Of a stretch of 64,000 nt of DNA, positions 8,661 to 17,607 are shown in pieces; the first letter of the stretch is position 1; every line of letters begins with the position of its first letter. The stretch is from contig JARFXP010000001.1 of the NCBI GenBank assembly GCA_029194675.1, positions 1 to 64,000 on the forward strand, given 5' to 3'. A program made the position numbers and the translations under genes. The notes under the pieces are model-generated. The model made no database searches. It was not told the origin of the DNA and saw nothing but the letters and a program-made list of their open reading frames with translations. This stretch comes from Nitrospira sp. (GTDB taxonomy: Bacteria; Nitrospirota; Nitrospiria; Nitrospirales; Nitrospiraceae).

Positions 8661-9337
8661 TTAAAAATGATAGCCTACGCCGAAGACAAAGTTGTTCGCA
8701 CGGTAGTCCATGTCTACGTTTACTCCAGTACCTAGTAAGTTGTCGTGACCCATACTTGCCCAGCTGTATTTCCATTCCCCGAACATGGCAATCGCACTCG
8801 TGATTCGGTATCGAAGCCCGACTTGCGTGTTCAGTCCGACATCGGTGCTCGAGCTGGAAAAGCCAGAAGTCGACAGGTGGGAAAAGAATACTCCGAGCCC
8901 CACGCCAACGTAAGGCTCGAATGCACCCGCCTGATACCGGACTACGAGATTCACCGGGCCCAAGTAAGCATCCGATTGTAGATCCCAGGAAGCGTGATGG
9001 GAGGGGACGTGCCGAAGTTGCCGCTGATTACCCAATCTTGCTGTTTGATATGAGGCGTGGCATTGAATACTTCGGTTTCAATGCCGAGCCATTTCACGGA
9101 GGCAAAGTAGTATCCAACTTTGCCTCCGTACGCTACGGAAGTCTGTAAATCGAGGTCACTTACCGCTACCGTGGTTCCTCCTCCACTCAACCGCACGCTA
9201 CTGAAGTCTGCGGGGAGGTTCGGGCCTACTTGACCTGCAACATACCATTCCGCTTGAACCGGACGGCTGAAAGGCACGAGGACAAACATCGCCATCGTAA
9301 GGGAACAGGATCCGACGACAACCAGCAATTTACTCAT
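8661..9337 (-). pseudogene. Outer-membrane beta-barrel protein, frameshifted
   Basis: The first frame, from ATG 9337, starts with a signal peptide (about residues 1-28, ending PVQA) and continues as a barrel (WYVAGQVGPNLP, SVAYGGKVGYYF). The second frame completes it (FEPYVGVGLGVFF, VGLRYRITSAIAMFGEWKYS) and ends with NFVFGVGYHF, an OMP C-terminus with terminal Phe. The frames join near 8975-8985, where one lost base would restore a barrel of about 225 residues. This may be a true mutation or a sequencing error. The family is the OmpA/OmpW-like beta-barrel class, with unknown ligand. It has its own RBS and no obvious operon partner. Confidence 0.75.
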
Positions 9338-9907
9338 AAGTAATCTTCCTTTCTCCGGCCTCTCTGACCGTTGACGGTCCTAAACTAACCTGGGACAATC
9401 CTGAGACGCAATGCAGAAGGACGCGCAATCATTTTCATCTGGCGTGCAGCCGGCTAGCGCGGTAACCCTCAGCCCCTTCAGGCAGTGGTGATGACCGTCA
9501 TGTGCGGCGTGACCATCGGCACTACCGCAGTCACGGCCATTCCGGCAAGGTCGCTTCCAAAATAGCGAAGTTCTCTTTGACCAGGAGAGAAATTGAGCTG
9601 ACCGCTCATGATCGTTTGTATTCGGATTCAGTCGACAACCATATTTCTACCCCTAAAACCACATATCCCAATTTGGCCATTGCAGCACTTACATCTTATG
9701 GCGTTTTGCCAGGGCCATGCGGCTTCCTCCAACATATGATCCGCCGTCTTCTTAAGATGATAATAGAGGTGGCTCCGCTTGTTTGGAGGAAGTCTTGATC
9801 TTTTCTTCATCGGAACATCTCTGATAGAATGCCGGTCAATACGAGGGAAGCTGGATCTTAGCTTTGATTATTTAACCTTACGTGGCAGGAAAAAGGAGCG
9901 CGCAGAT
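9338..9907. other. Long intergenic region with no recognised gene
   Basis: This stretch separates the divergent barrel gene and the Fe(2+)-trafficking gene. Short open frames exist but none has a good start, recognisable motif or plausible composition. It must hold the promoters of both flanking genes. I could not assign -10/-35 boxes confidently. Confidence 0.5.
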
Positions 9908-10189
9908 ATGGCAGAGGTTTCGTGTGTGACATGCGGGCAAACGGGAGAAGCGATTACGGCTCCCTTGTTTCTCGGCAAGCTTGAGTCGGAGGTAAAGAGC
10001 AAGGTCTGCATCGACTGCTGGAAAAAGTGGGAAGGCATGCGCGTGATGGTCATCAATGAATATCAGGTCAATCTCGGCGATGAGAGCGGACGTGAACTCG
10101 TTCGCAAGCAGATGAAAGCATTTTTGAAGCTAGGGGAACAGGTCGATTCGTCGAAGGTTGCCGAAAACTATCGTCCGCCGACCGGCTGA
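9908..10189 (+). CDS. Fe(2+)-trafficking (YggX-type) family protein
   Basis: A small soluble protein of 93 residues. The N-terminus has a CVTC pair, followed by APLFLGKLESEVKSKVCIDCWKKW and KWEGMRVMVINEY, the core pattern of the Fe(2+)-trafficking family. That family is linked to protection of iron-sulfur clusters and iron handling. The extra CxxC and a second Cys pair (CIDC) are richer in cysteine than the enterobacterial member. ATG 9908 is chosen because AAAAAGGAGC lies just upstream; longer in-frame starts have no RBS. It stands alone ahead of the bifunctional nuclease pair. Confidence 0.75.
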   Translation: MAEVSCVTCGQTGEAITAPLFLGKLESEVKSKVCIDCWKKWEGMRVMVINEYQVNLGDESGRELVRKQMKAFLKLGEQVDSSKVAENYRPPTG

Positions 10190-10347
10190 TCGCGCGTTTC
10201 TTCCGGAAGCGGTTTAGCCAGTGAGCTTCAAGTTTTCCCTTGGATTGTCGCAGAGTTCGTTGACATCGCAAATCCAAAAGTGCTAGGGTGTCGCGTTCTG
10301 CCATTCCCATTCTCTTAACGGGGAAAGAGGGAGGATTCGGTTCGAAG

Positions 10348-10803
10348 ATGATCACGCAGATGCAGGTCAAGGGGCTCATGTTTGACCCCTACAACAATGC
10401 GTACATCATCATACTCCGAGACGATGATCAATCGGAAATGTTACCGATCTGGGTCGGGAAATCGGAAGCCAGTTCGATCAGCCTGGCGATCGAGAATGTC
10501 GCCCCTCCCCGTCCCATGACCCACGACTTCATGAAGTCGTACTTGGATGCATTCAACGCCAAGGTCATTAGTGTGGTGATCACAGACCTGCATGAACATA
10601 CCTATTTCGCCAAAGTGCATCTGACCTACGCGGACTCAGAGTATACCGTCGATTCTCGTCCCAGCGACGCCATCGCTCTGGCTCTCCGGACCGAGGCTCC
10701 GATTTTTGCGAGTGAGTCCGTGATTCGCAAGCAGAGCTCAGAAGAACTCGATCAGTGGCTGGAAAACCTGAAGCCAGAGGACTTCGGAAAGTTGGACACC
10801 TGA
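10348..10803 (+). CDS. Bifunctional nuclease domain (BFN/DUF151) protein, copy 1
   Basis: 151 residues, almost entirely one BFN domain. It shows MLPIWVGKSEASSISLAIE, the conserved PRPMTHDFMKSYLDAF and the closing VDSRPSDAIALALRTEAPIF. Family members in plants and bacteria have been reported with RNase/DNase activity; the bacterial role is poorly defined. ATG 10348 is preferred because a GGGAGGA motif lies upstream. A second, divergent copy follows after 19 bp, so both are probably translated from one message. Confidence 0.88.
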   Translation: MITQMQVKGLMFDPYNNAYIIILRDDDQSEMLPIWVGKSEASSISLAIENVAPPRPMTHDFMKSYLDAFNAKVISVVITDLHEHTYFAKVHLTYADSEYTVDSRPSDAIALALRTEAPIFASESVIRKQSSEELDQWLENLKPEDFGKLDT

Positions 10804-10822
10804 CGAATGTGTTGACCGTTGT

Positions 10823-11311
10823 ATGGAAGAGCACGCACCTCAAACGACCGAACCGTTGATACGGCTTACCGTCAATCGAGTTGTAGAAGACTCGACGACG
10901 GATACCAGGATCGTCGTGCTGGCACGAACCGATGGCGCGTCAGACCATTTCATGGTATGGGTGGGAGCGTCGGAGGGTGAAGCGATCAGGCGTGCTCTGG
11001 ACACATCGACCACACCACGACCAATGAGCCACGATCTGATCAAGAGTTTCGGCGAGCACCTCGGTATCAAGATGGAACGAGTGGTCCTCACGGACGTCAA
11101 GAGCAGCACTTACTATGCGACCGTCTTCCTCGAAAATAAAGGAGTCATTCGCACCATTGACGCTCGACCGAGTGACGCCATCGCGCTGGCGCTTCGATGC
11201 CAAGCGCCGATCTACGTTACGCAGGATGTTTGGCGACGGCGTAGCGGTCAGAATCTGGACGCGTGGTTGTCCAAGCTGGAAACAAAGAATATCGGTGCCC
11301 AAGAAGTCTAA
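10823..11311 (+). CDS. Bifunctional nuclease domain (BFN/DUF151) protein, copy 2
   Basis: 162 residues, again one BFN domain with short extensions. The diagnostic blocks are FMVWVGASEGEAIRRAL, TPRPMSHDLIKSFGEHLG and IDARPSDAIALALRCQAPIY. The core motifs match copy 1, but the flanks differ enough that this is an old duplication or separate acquisition. It lies 19 bp after copy 1 and about 40 bp before rplM, which suggests co-transcription with ribosomal protein genes. Tandem copies could form a heteromer; that is inference. Confidence 0.86.
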   Translation: MEEHAPQTTEPLIRLTVNRVVEDSTTDTRIVVLARTDGASDHFMVWVGASEGEAIRRALDTSTTPRPMSHDLIKSFGEHLGIKMERVVLTDVKSSTYYATVFLENKGVIRTIDARPSDAIALALRCQAPIYVTQDVWRRRSGQNLDAWLSKLETKNIGAQEV

Positions 11312-11352
11312 CGCCTGTCAAATGCTGACAGAGTTGCAACGTGGAGATAAAG

Positions 11353-11781
11353 ATGACGACGTACTTCGCGAATCCGACTCATGTGAAAGAAACCTGGCAT
11401 CTGGTGAACGCAGAGGGGAAAACCCTGGGCCGATTGGCGGCACGAGTGGCCGGCGTCTTACGGGGAAAACACCGCCCGACATTCACGCCGAATGTCGATC
11501 TGGGTGATCATGTGGTCATCGTGAATGCGGAAAAGATTCACTTGACCGGCGACAAGATGGAAACCAAACTGTACCGGCGCCATTCCGGGTATCCGGGAGG
11601 GTTGAAAACCGCCTCCGCCGCACACGTATTTCGGAAGGACCCGACGCAGCTCTTGACAAGAGCGATCAAGGGCATGCTTCCGAAAACCCCGCTCGGCAAT
11701 GGGATGGCGCGTAAGCTCCGCGTCTATGTCGGACCAGACCACCCGCATCACGCTCAACGTCCTGAACCTATTTCTCTCTAG
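11353..11781 (+). CDS. rplM: 50S ribosomal protein L13
   Basis: 142 residues, the standard length. The L13 pattern is complete: WHLVNAEGKTLGRLAARVA near the N-terminus, GDHVVIVNAEKIHLTGDK in the middle and the conserved AIKGMLPKTPLGNGMARKL block. L13 is an early-assembly protein of the large subunit. The ATG at 11353 follows GGAGAT and gives the usual N-terminus; a GTG four codons upstream is in frame but less likely. It pairs with rpsI 33 bp downstream, the classic two-gene operon. Confidence 0.97.
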   Translation: MTTYFANPTHVKETWHLVNAEGKTLGRLAARVAGVLRGKHRPTFTPNVDLGDHVVIVNAEKIHLTGDKMETKLYRRHSGYPGGLKTASAAHVFRKDPTQLLTRAIKGMLPKTPLGNGMARKLRVYVGPDHPHHAQRPEPISL

Positions 11782-11814
11782 AGACATGGCCTCAAACAGA
11801 AGGAGACAAGTCGC

Positions 11815-12207
11815 ATGGCAGTGGTGACACAATACGCAACGGGACGGAGAAAGTGCGCAGTCGCCCGAGCCTGGGTCACAGGCACCGAAGGCGATATTGT
11901 CGTGAACGATAAGCCGTTGGAGAAGGCGTTCCCTCGTCTCACCCTGCGGCAAATTATCCAGCTACCTCTCGAGATGGCCGGCCTGATGGGCAAATACTCG
12001 ATCAGCGCGACCGTCTATGGGGGCGGCCCGACCGGGCAAGCCGGCGCTCTCCGTCATGCCATCGCGCGGGCGCTTGTCGCGATGACCCCTTCCACCCGCA
12101 GTCCCCTGAAGAAAGAGGGCTTGCTCACTCGTGATTCGCGCGTGAAGGAACGAAAGAAGTACGGACAGAAGGGCGCGCGCAAGCGGTTCCAATACTCCAA
12201 GCGCTAG
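11815..12207 (+). CDS. rpsI: 30S ribosomal protein S9
   Basis: 130 residues, the normal length. Hallmarks are YATGRRKCAVARAWV at the N-terminus, GGGPTGQAGALRHAIARAL in the middle and the basic C-terminal tail ending FQYSKR, which reaches the tRNA sites in the decoding centre. AGAAGGAGACAAG provides a strong RBS. It follows rplM and is closed by a rho-independent terminator 27 bp after the stop. Confidence 0.97.
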   Translation: MAVVTQYATGRRKCAVARAWVTGTEGDIVVNDKPLEKAFPRLTLRQIIQLPLEMAGLMGKYSISATVYGGGPTGQAGALRHAIARALVAMTPSTRSPLKKEGLLTRDSRVKERKKYGQKGARKRFQYSKR

Positions 12208-12233
12208 GCGCAGGGGCCGACGATCCAGGAAAA

Positions 12234-12260
12234 GGGAAGGCTCCATGCCTTCCCTTTTTT
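12234..12260 (+). terminator. Rho-independent terminator of rplM-rpsI
   Basis: The perfect 8-bp stem GGGAAGGC / GCCTTCCC has a 5-base loop and is followed directly by six T residues. It sits just after rpsI and before argC, so it ends the ribosomal protein operon and makes argC-argJ an independent unit. Confidence 0.93.
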
Positions 12261-12312
12261 GTGTCCTCTTTTATGTGAAACAACTGTCGGCCTAGGATAG
12301 ACATATTGACCG

Positions 12313-13365
12313 ATGAGTGAGAAATTTCGAATCGCGATTGCTGGAGCCAGCGGATATGCCGGCGCGGAACTTGTTCGACTCACGGCGGCCCATCCCTATT
12401 TTACCATCACCGCCGTAACGTCTGAAAAGTCAGCGGGTCAGTCGGTCTCATCCGTGTTTCCGAGTTTCAGGGGAATCGTCGACCATCAGTTTGAAGCCTT
12501 GGCGCCGGAAGCCCTGACGGAGCGGGCGGATGCCGTTTTTCTCGCGCTACCTCATACAAAATCACAGGACCCCGTTGCGGCATGCATCAAGGCAGGCAAG
12601 CCCGTCGTCGACCTCAGTGCAGATTACCGGCTGAAGGACGTCGGCATCTACGAGAAGTGGTATCACACTCCGCATGGATACCCACATTTGCTCCAAGATG
12701 CGGTGTACGGTTTGCCGGAGATCCATCGAACCGCGATTGCCAAGTCGAAACTTGTTGCGTCGCCTGGATGTTATCCCACTGCCGCAGTCCTACAGTTGGC
12801 GCCCCTCTTCGCCAAACGGCTCGCACGACCGGAGACGATCGTGATCGACGCCAAGTCCGGCGTGTCAGGAGCGGGACGGAGCCCTGCCCTGGCCTACCAT
12901 TTTCCGGAAGCGCATGAATCCCTGGAGCCCTACAAGATCGGTCAACATCGCCATACTCCTGAAATCGAACAGGAACTTTCCGGACTCATGGACAGTGTCG
13001 ACTCCGTGACCGTGACATTCACTCCTCATCTTGTACCGATGAATCGAGGTATCCTGAGTACGGCGTATTGTAAACTGACGCAGCCCGTGCAACTTTCTGA
13101 CCTTCGAGACTTGTACCGAGAGTTCTATACAGGTGAACGCTTCGTTCGGCTCTACGAGGACATCGTTCCCAATCCGCGTTACATCAAAGGCACGAACTAT
13201 TGCGACATCGGCGTGTACATGGATTCGCGCACCGGATGGGTCGTCACCGTGGCGGCGGTCGACAATCTCGTCAAGGGAGCCGCTGGTCAGGCCATTCAAG
13301 CCATGAATTTGATGCTCGGCATTCCCGAGGACACCGGCCTTACCGCACCGGGCAGTTATCCCTAA
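12313..13365 (+). CDS. argC: N-acetyl-gamma-glutamyl-phosphate reductase
   Basis: Third step of arginine synthesis: NADPH-dependent reduction of N-acetylglutamyl phosphate to the semialdehyde. The 350 residues start with the Rossmann motif AIAGASGYAGAELVRL. The catalytic Cys lies in VASPGCYPTAAVLQLAP, and the substrate-binding stretch KSGVSGAGRSPALAYHF follows. The C-terminal dimerisation part with TPHLVPMNRGILSTAY is intact. The RBS is weak. argJ begins about 50 bp downstream, so the two form an arg operon. Confidence 0.96.
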   Translation: MSEKFRIAIAGASGYAGAELVRLTAAHPYFTITAVTSEKSAGQSVSSVFPSFRGIVDHQFEALAPEALTERADAVFLALPHTKSQDPVAACIKAGKPVVDLSADYRLKDVGIYEKWYHTPHGYPHLLQDAVYGLPEIHRTAIAKSKLVASPGCYPTAAVLQLAPLFAKRLARPETIVIDAKSGVSGAGRSPALAYHFPEAHESLEPYKIGQHRHTPEIEQELSGLMDSVDSVTVTFTPHLVPMNRGILSTAYCKLTQPVQLSDLRDLYREFYTGERFVRLYEDIVPNPRYIKGTNYCDIGVYMDSRTGWVVTVAAVDNLVKGAAGQAIQAMNLMLGIPEDTGLTAPGSYP

Positions 13366-13418
13366 CCAACCTCCTCGACGATCGCGTACTCAATCGTCAC
13401 ACGACTCGAGAACTCGTT

Positions 13419-14624
13419 ATGAGACCAAGACACATCGGCATCACTGCACCGCTAGGGTTTCAAGCCGCCGGAATCCATTGCGGGATCAAAAAACCAGATC
13501 TGCTCGATTTGGCCCTCTGCGTGTCCGACGCAAGCGGACCGATCGCCGGGGTTTTCACAAAGAATCGCGTTGTCGCCGCACCGGTACTCCTGGATCGACA
13601 ACATCTTCGGTCTCGTCGCGGGCGAGCTATCATTGTCAACAGTGGGAACGCCAATGCCTGCACGGGTGAACAAGGACTGGCGGCGGCGAAAGCAATGGCT
13701 AGGGCTGTGGCGGAGCAGCTTTCCCTTCCCGTACACCAAGTATTCGTGGGTTCGACCGGTGTGATCGGTCGTGTCCTGCCGATTGATCGCATCACCGCAG
13801 CCGTCCCGACCCTGATCGCACATCTCAGCATCCCAGGAGGCGATCAAGCAGCCCATGCGATCTTAACCACGGACTTGCGGCCCAAGACCGTCGCGAGACA
13901 AGCGAAAATCGGCGGTCGTGTCGTCACCATCGGCGGCATGGCCAAGGGTTCAGGCATGATCCACCCGAATATGGCCACCATGCTTGCCTATTTGACGACG
14001 GATGCTGCGATTGCTCCAGCTGCCCTCCAGTCGGCATTGAAATCGGCAGTCGATCAATCCTTCAATTGCATTACGGTAGACGGTGATACCAGCACGAACG
14101 ACACGGTTCTCTGTCTCGCTAATGGCCTGGCCAGGAACCGACCTATTCAACAATGCACCAAGCCCTATCGCGATTTCGAGCGACTCTTGACCGATGCGGC
14201 ACAGGAATTGGCTCTCATGATTTGCCGCGATGGAGAAGGGGTCACCAAGGTCGTCGCGATTCGGGTGCACGAAGCCGCCACGATGACAGCGGCAAAACGA
14301 GTTGCCGGCACCATCGCAACATCAAATCTGGTCAAGACCGCGTTGTTTGGAGAGGATGCCAATTGGGGCAGAGTCATGGCTGCCATTGGGCGATCGGGCG
14401 TTGCGATCGACCCGGACAGAGTCACGGTGCGATTCGATGACATTGTCATGGTGCGGCGAGGGGTTGGAATGGGGCCCGAGGCAGAGCAGAAAATCGCGCC
14501 CGTCTTCAAACAAAAGGAATTTACGGTCACCGTTCAGCTTGGGCAGGGTCAAGCCCATGCCCACATGTGGACAACAGACCTCTCGTATGACTATGTTCGC
14601 ATTAACGCGAGCTATCGATCCTAG
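13419..14624 (+). CDS. argJ: Bifunctional glutamate N-acetyltransferase / amino-acid acetyltransferase
   Basis: Recycles the acetyl group from N-acetylornithine to glutamate and may also start the pathway with acetyl-CoA. The 401 residues include GVFTKNRVVAAPV, VNSGNANACTG and the autoprocessing site GMIHPNMATML, where the chain is cut before the Thr to give the nucleophile. GDTSTNDTV and NWGRVMAAIGRSG follow. ATG 13419 gives the normal N-terminus; an in-frame upstream start would overlap argC and has no support. It ends about 210 bp before rpsB. Confidence 0.95.
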   Translation: MRPRHIGITAPLGFQAAGIHCGIKKPDLLDLALCVSDASGPIAGVFTKNRVVAAPVLLDRQHLRSRRGRAIIVNSGNANACTGEQGLAAAKAMARAVAEQLSLPVHQVFVGSTGVIGRVLPIDRITAAVPTLIAHLSIPGGDQAAHAILTTDLRPKTVARQAKIGGRVVTIGGMAKGSGMIHPNMATMLAYLTTDAAIAPAALQSALKSAVDQSFNCITVDGDTSTNDTVLCLANGLARNRPIQQCTKPYRDFERLLTDAAQELALMICRDGEGVTKVVAIRVHEAATMTAAKRVAGTIATSNLVKTALFGEDANWGRVMAAIGRSGVAIDPDRVTVRFDDIVMVRRGVGMGPEAEQKIAPVFKQKEFTVTVQLGQGQAHAHMWTTDLSYDYVRINASYRS

Positions 14625-14836
14625 TTCAAAAAGACCGAGGGCAGCTTGAAACCTCGACAGGACTATGGTAGCGTCCCCGATCTGGGTGCGGCAGGGGTTC
14701 GTTTCTGACACAAAGAGAGAACGGCCCCATTTAATAAAATTTCTATCAGCGTCGATACGCTGCGCGGCTTGAGAATAAGGGGAGCGATTCCCTCACCCGG
14801 CGTGGGTGCTCTGCAAGCTTGAAGGGAGGTGAAGGC

Positions 14837-15610
14837 ATGGGAGTGGTGGTGATCAAGGAATTGTTGGAGGCCGGCGTTCATTTCGGGCACCAGACTAACC
14901 GCTGGAATCCCAAGATGAAGAAGTTTTTGTTCGGTGAACGCAGCGGCATCTATATCATCGATCTTCAGCAAACCGTCGCGAGGATGGAGCAGACCTATGC
15001 CTTCGTCCGAGACCTTGTTGCAGCCGGAGACTCCGTCTTGTTCGTCGGCACGAAGCGGCAGGCGGCGGAAATCCTCGAAGAAGAAGCCAAGCGCGCCAAC
15101 ATGTTTTTCGTCAACCAGCGTTGGCTGGGGGGGATGTTGACCAACTTTCAAACCATTCGCCGCAGCATCGATAAGATGAAAAAGATGGAAACGACGCTCC
15201 TGAATCCCAGCGAGCATGGTCTCAAAAAGAAAGAAGTCCTTCTCATGCAGAAGGATATCGCCAAGCTCCAAAAATACCTGTCCGGTATTAAGAACATGCG
15301 CAGCCTTCCTGGTGCGGTCTTTGTGTTGGATACAAGAGTCGAGAAGATTGCCGTCCAGGAAGCGAAGCGACTTGATATCCCGGTGATCGCCATCCTAGAC
15401 AGCAACTGCGACCCGGACGACATCGCCTACCCGATTCCGGGAAATGACGACGCCATTCGTTCGATCAAACTGATTACCTCCAAAATCGCCGATGCCTGTA
15501 TCGAGGGCGCGCATGTGAAAGCCCAGCGGGAAGAAGCGGAGTTTCAAGCAACTCCAGCCGGCGGCGAAAAGAACCAGCCCATGCGCGTGGAAAGCGTTCC
15601 GGTTTCGTAA
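14837..15610 (+). CDS. rpsB: 30S ribosomal protein S2
   Basis: 257 residues. The N-terminus ([20 protein letters not shown]) and the blocks [21 protein letters not shown], [20 protein letters not shown] and [20 protein letters not shown] are those of S2. A short charged tail follows. ATG 14837 is set by AGGGAGGTG just upstream. The 212-bp region before it carries the promoter and could hold an autoregulatory leader, but no known S2 leader fold was recognised. It starts the translation-factor operon rpsB-tsf-pyrH-frr. Confidence 0.96.
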   Translation: MGVVVIKELLEAGVHFGHQTNRWNPKMKKFLFGERSGIYIIDLQQTVARMEQTYAFVRDLVAAGDSVLFVGTKRQAAEILEEEAKRANMFFVNQRWLGGMLTNFQTIRRSIDKMKKMETTLLNPSEHGLKKKEVLLMQKDIAKLQKYLSGIKNMRSLPGAVFVLDTRVEKIAVQEAKRLDIPVIAILDSNCDPDDIAYPIPGNDDAIRSIKLITSKIADACIEGAHVKAQREEAEFQATPAGGEKNQPMRVESVPVS

Positions 15611-15676
15611 ATTAACACGATTGATCCATCAACGGCTCATTCTCATCATCGACCAAGCGAAGGAACAGAACGAATC

Positions 15677-16273
15677 ATGGCAGGATCCAGTCAGCTCGTA
15701 AAAGAGCTTCGGGAAAAAACAGGCGCCGGCATTCTGGATTGTCAGAAGGCGCTCAACGAAAACGGGAACGACGTCGACAAAGCCGTCGACTATCTGCGGC
15801 AAAAAGGCCTCGCGGCGGCGGCCAAGAAGGCCGGGCGCGAAACCAACCAAGGGCTGATTCATTCCTACATTCATATGGGCGGCAAGATCGGGGTCTTGAT
15901 CGAAGTCAACTGCGAAACCGACTTCGTCGCGCGAAATGAGGAATTCAGAGCCTTCGTCAACGATCTGGCCCTTCAGGTGGCGGCCGCAAAGCCGTCATTC
16001 GTGAAGCGCGAAGATGTTCCGGCTGATGTTGCCGAGAAAGAGAAAACGATCTACGAAGGGCAGGCCAAGGAAATGGGCAAGCCTCCCACTGCATGGCCGA
16101 AGATCGTCGAAGGCAAGCTTGAAAAGTTCTACCAGGAAAGCTGCCTGTTGGAACAGTCATTCATCAAAGACCCGGCCGTCACCATCAAAGATCTACTCGC
16201 TCAGAAGATCGCTAAGATCGGCGAAAACATGAACATCCGCCGATTCACCCGCTATCAGTTAGGCGAAGCATGA
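15677..16273 (+). CDS. tsf: Elongation factor Ts (short form)
   Basis: Nucleotide exchange factor for EF-Tu. The N-terminal UBA-like domain reads [19 protein letters not shown], and the core contains the exchange motif [15 protein letters not shown]. It has only 198 residues, against about 280 in E. coli. One of the duplicated core subdomains is missing, as in the short Thermus-type EF-Ts. The C-terminal [15 protein letters not shown] is intact, so this is a natural short form, not a truncation. Its stop overlaps the pyrH start by ATGA. Confidence 0.95.
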   Translation: MAGSSQLVKELREKTGAGILDCQKALNENGNDVDKAVDYLRQKGLAAAAKKAGRETNQGLIHSYIHMGGKIGVLIEVNCETDFVARNEEFRAFVNDLALQVAAAKPSFVKREDVPADVAEKEKTIYEGQAKEMGKPPTAWPKIVEGKLEKFYQESCLLEQSFIKDPAVTIKDLLAQKIAKIGENMNIRRFTRYQLGEA

Positions 16274-16995
16274 GCTCTGCCAAATACCGACGCCTCCTTC
16301 TGAAAGTCAGTGGGGAGATGTTGGCCGGTGAGCAGGGTTACGGCATCCAGCCGTCCATTCTGGAAAACCTCGCGGAAGAACTTGCTTCCGTCGTCGCCCT
16401 TGACGTTCAAGTGGCGGTCGTCATCGGCGGAGGCAATATTTTTCGTGGAATTGCAGCAAGTGCATCCGGTATGGAACGGGCCTCAGCTGATTACATGGGG
16501 ATGCTGGCGACGGTGCTCAATGCGCTGGCTCTCCAGAATGCGCTCGAGCGGATCGGAATCATGACCCGTATTCAATCTGCCATCGAAATGCGCCAGCTCG
16601 CAGAGGGGTACATCCGTCGGAGGGCGATCCGCCATCTTGAAAAGAGCCGCGTGGTCATTTTTGCCGCCGGCACGGGTAACCCTTATTTCTCAACCGATAC
16701 GGCCGCCGTCCTGCGGGCGATGGAGATCAGTGCTCAAGTGATCATGAAAGGAACGAAAGTCGACGGCATCTACGATGCCGATCCCGTCACTCATCCGTCG
16801 GCGAAGCAGTATGAGAGGATTTCATTTCTGTCCATCCTCAACCAGAAGCTCACGGTGATGGATTCCACGGCGATCAGCCTTTGCATGGACAATAAATTAC
16901 CTCTCATCGTATTCAACCTGAAAGTCAAGGGCAACTTTAAACGCGTGGCATTAGGCGAGCCGATCGGCACCCTGGTTACGCTCGGCGATCGCTGA
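16270..16995 (+). CDS. pyrH: Uridylate kinase
   Basis: Phosphorylates UMP to UDP. 241 residues with the amino-acid-kinase fold: [61 protein letters not shown] and the ATP-site stretch [11 protein letters not shown]. The start codon lies in an ATGA overlap with the tsf stop, implying translational coupling. It sits between tsf and frr, the widely conserved order. Confidence 0.96.
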   Translation: MSSAKYRRLLLKVSGEMLAGEQGYGIQPSILENLAEELASVVALDVQVAVVIGGGNIFRGIAASASGMERASADYMGMLATVLNALALQNALERIGIMTRIQSAIEMRQLAEGYIRRRAIRHLEKSRVVIFAAGTGNPYFSTDTAAVLRAMEISAQVIMKGTKVDGIYDADPVTHPSAKQYERISFLSILNQKLTVMDSTAISLCMDNKLPLIVFNLKVKGNFKRVALGEPIGTLVTLGDR

Positions 16996-17014
16996 TCCCA
17001 TCACGAGGTGTCTC

Positions 17015-17578
17015 ATGTCCAACGCAGCCCCGGTTCGGCAGGCATTCATCACCCACATGGATCAGGCTCTCGAACACTTGCGGAAGGATCTGTCCGGTCT
17101 GCGAACCGGGAGGGCCTCCGTCGCGCTGCTCGACGGCATCCGTGTCGACTATTATGGAACCATGACTCCGCTCAAACAGATCGCAAACGTCTCCACCCCC
17201 GAAGCACGGCTCATCATCATTCAACCCTGGGAACCGAAACTGATCAAAGAAATCGAGAAAGCCATATCCACTTCAGGGTTGGGCGTGACACCTTCAAACG
17301 ACGGTAAAGTGATCCGAGTCCCGCTTCCGCCCCTGACGGAAGAGCGCCGTAAGGAGTTGACGAAGATCTGCAAAAAGCATGGAGAGGAGACGAAGGTCCA
17401 GATTCGAGGTTTTCGGCGAGACGCGAATGAAGAGTTAAAGAAACTCCAAAAAGATGCCAAGCTCACCGAGGACGAACTGCGCAAGGCCGAGCAAGAGACC
17501 CAGAAGCTGATCGAGCAATATGGGCAGAAGATCGATGACGTGATCAAGAAAAAGGAACAGGAAATCATGGAGGTCTGA
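17015..17578 (+). CDS. frr: Ribosome recycling factor
   Basis: Splits post-termination ribosomes together with EF-G. 187 residues, the normal size. Typical blocks are HLRKDLSGLRTGRASVALLD, VDYYGTMTPLKQIANVSTPE, VIRVPLPPLTEERRKEL and the C-terminal helix with IDDVIKKKEQEIMEV. GAGGTG precedes the ATG, and pyrH ends 19 bp upstream. Confidence 0.97.
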   Translation: MSNAAPVRQAFITHMDQALEHLRKDLSGLRTGRASVALLDGIRVDYYGTMTPLKQIANVSTPEARLIIIQPWEPKLIKEIEKAISTSGLGVTPSNDGKVIRVPLPPLTEERRKELTKICKKHGEETKVQIRGFRRDANEELKKLQKDAKLTEDELRKAEQETQKLIEQYGQKIDDVIKKKEQEIMEV

Positions 17579-17607
17579 GTCCAACTTCCTGATTCTCACT
17601 TCTTCGC

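Noticed and set aside
14625..14836. Known ribosomal protein S2 leader RNA
   Set aside because: The region is the right place for one, but no characteristic fold or motif could be matched by eye.
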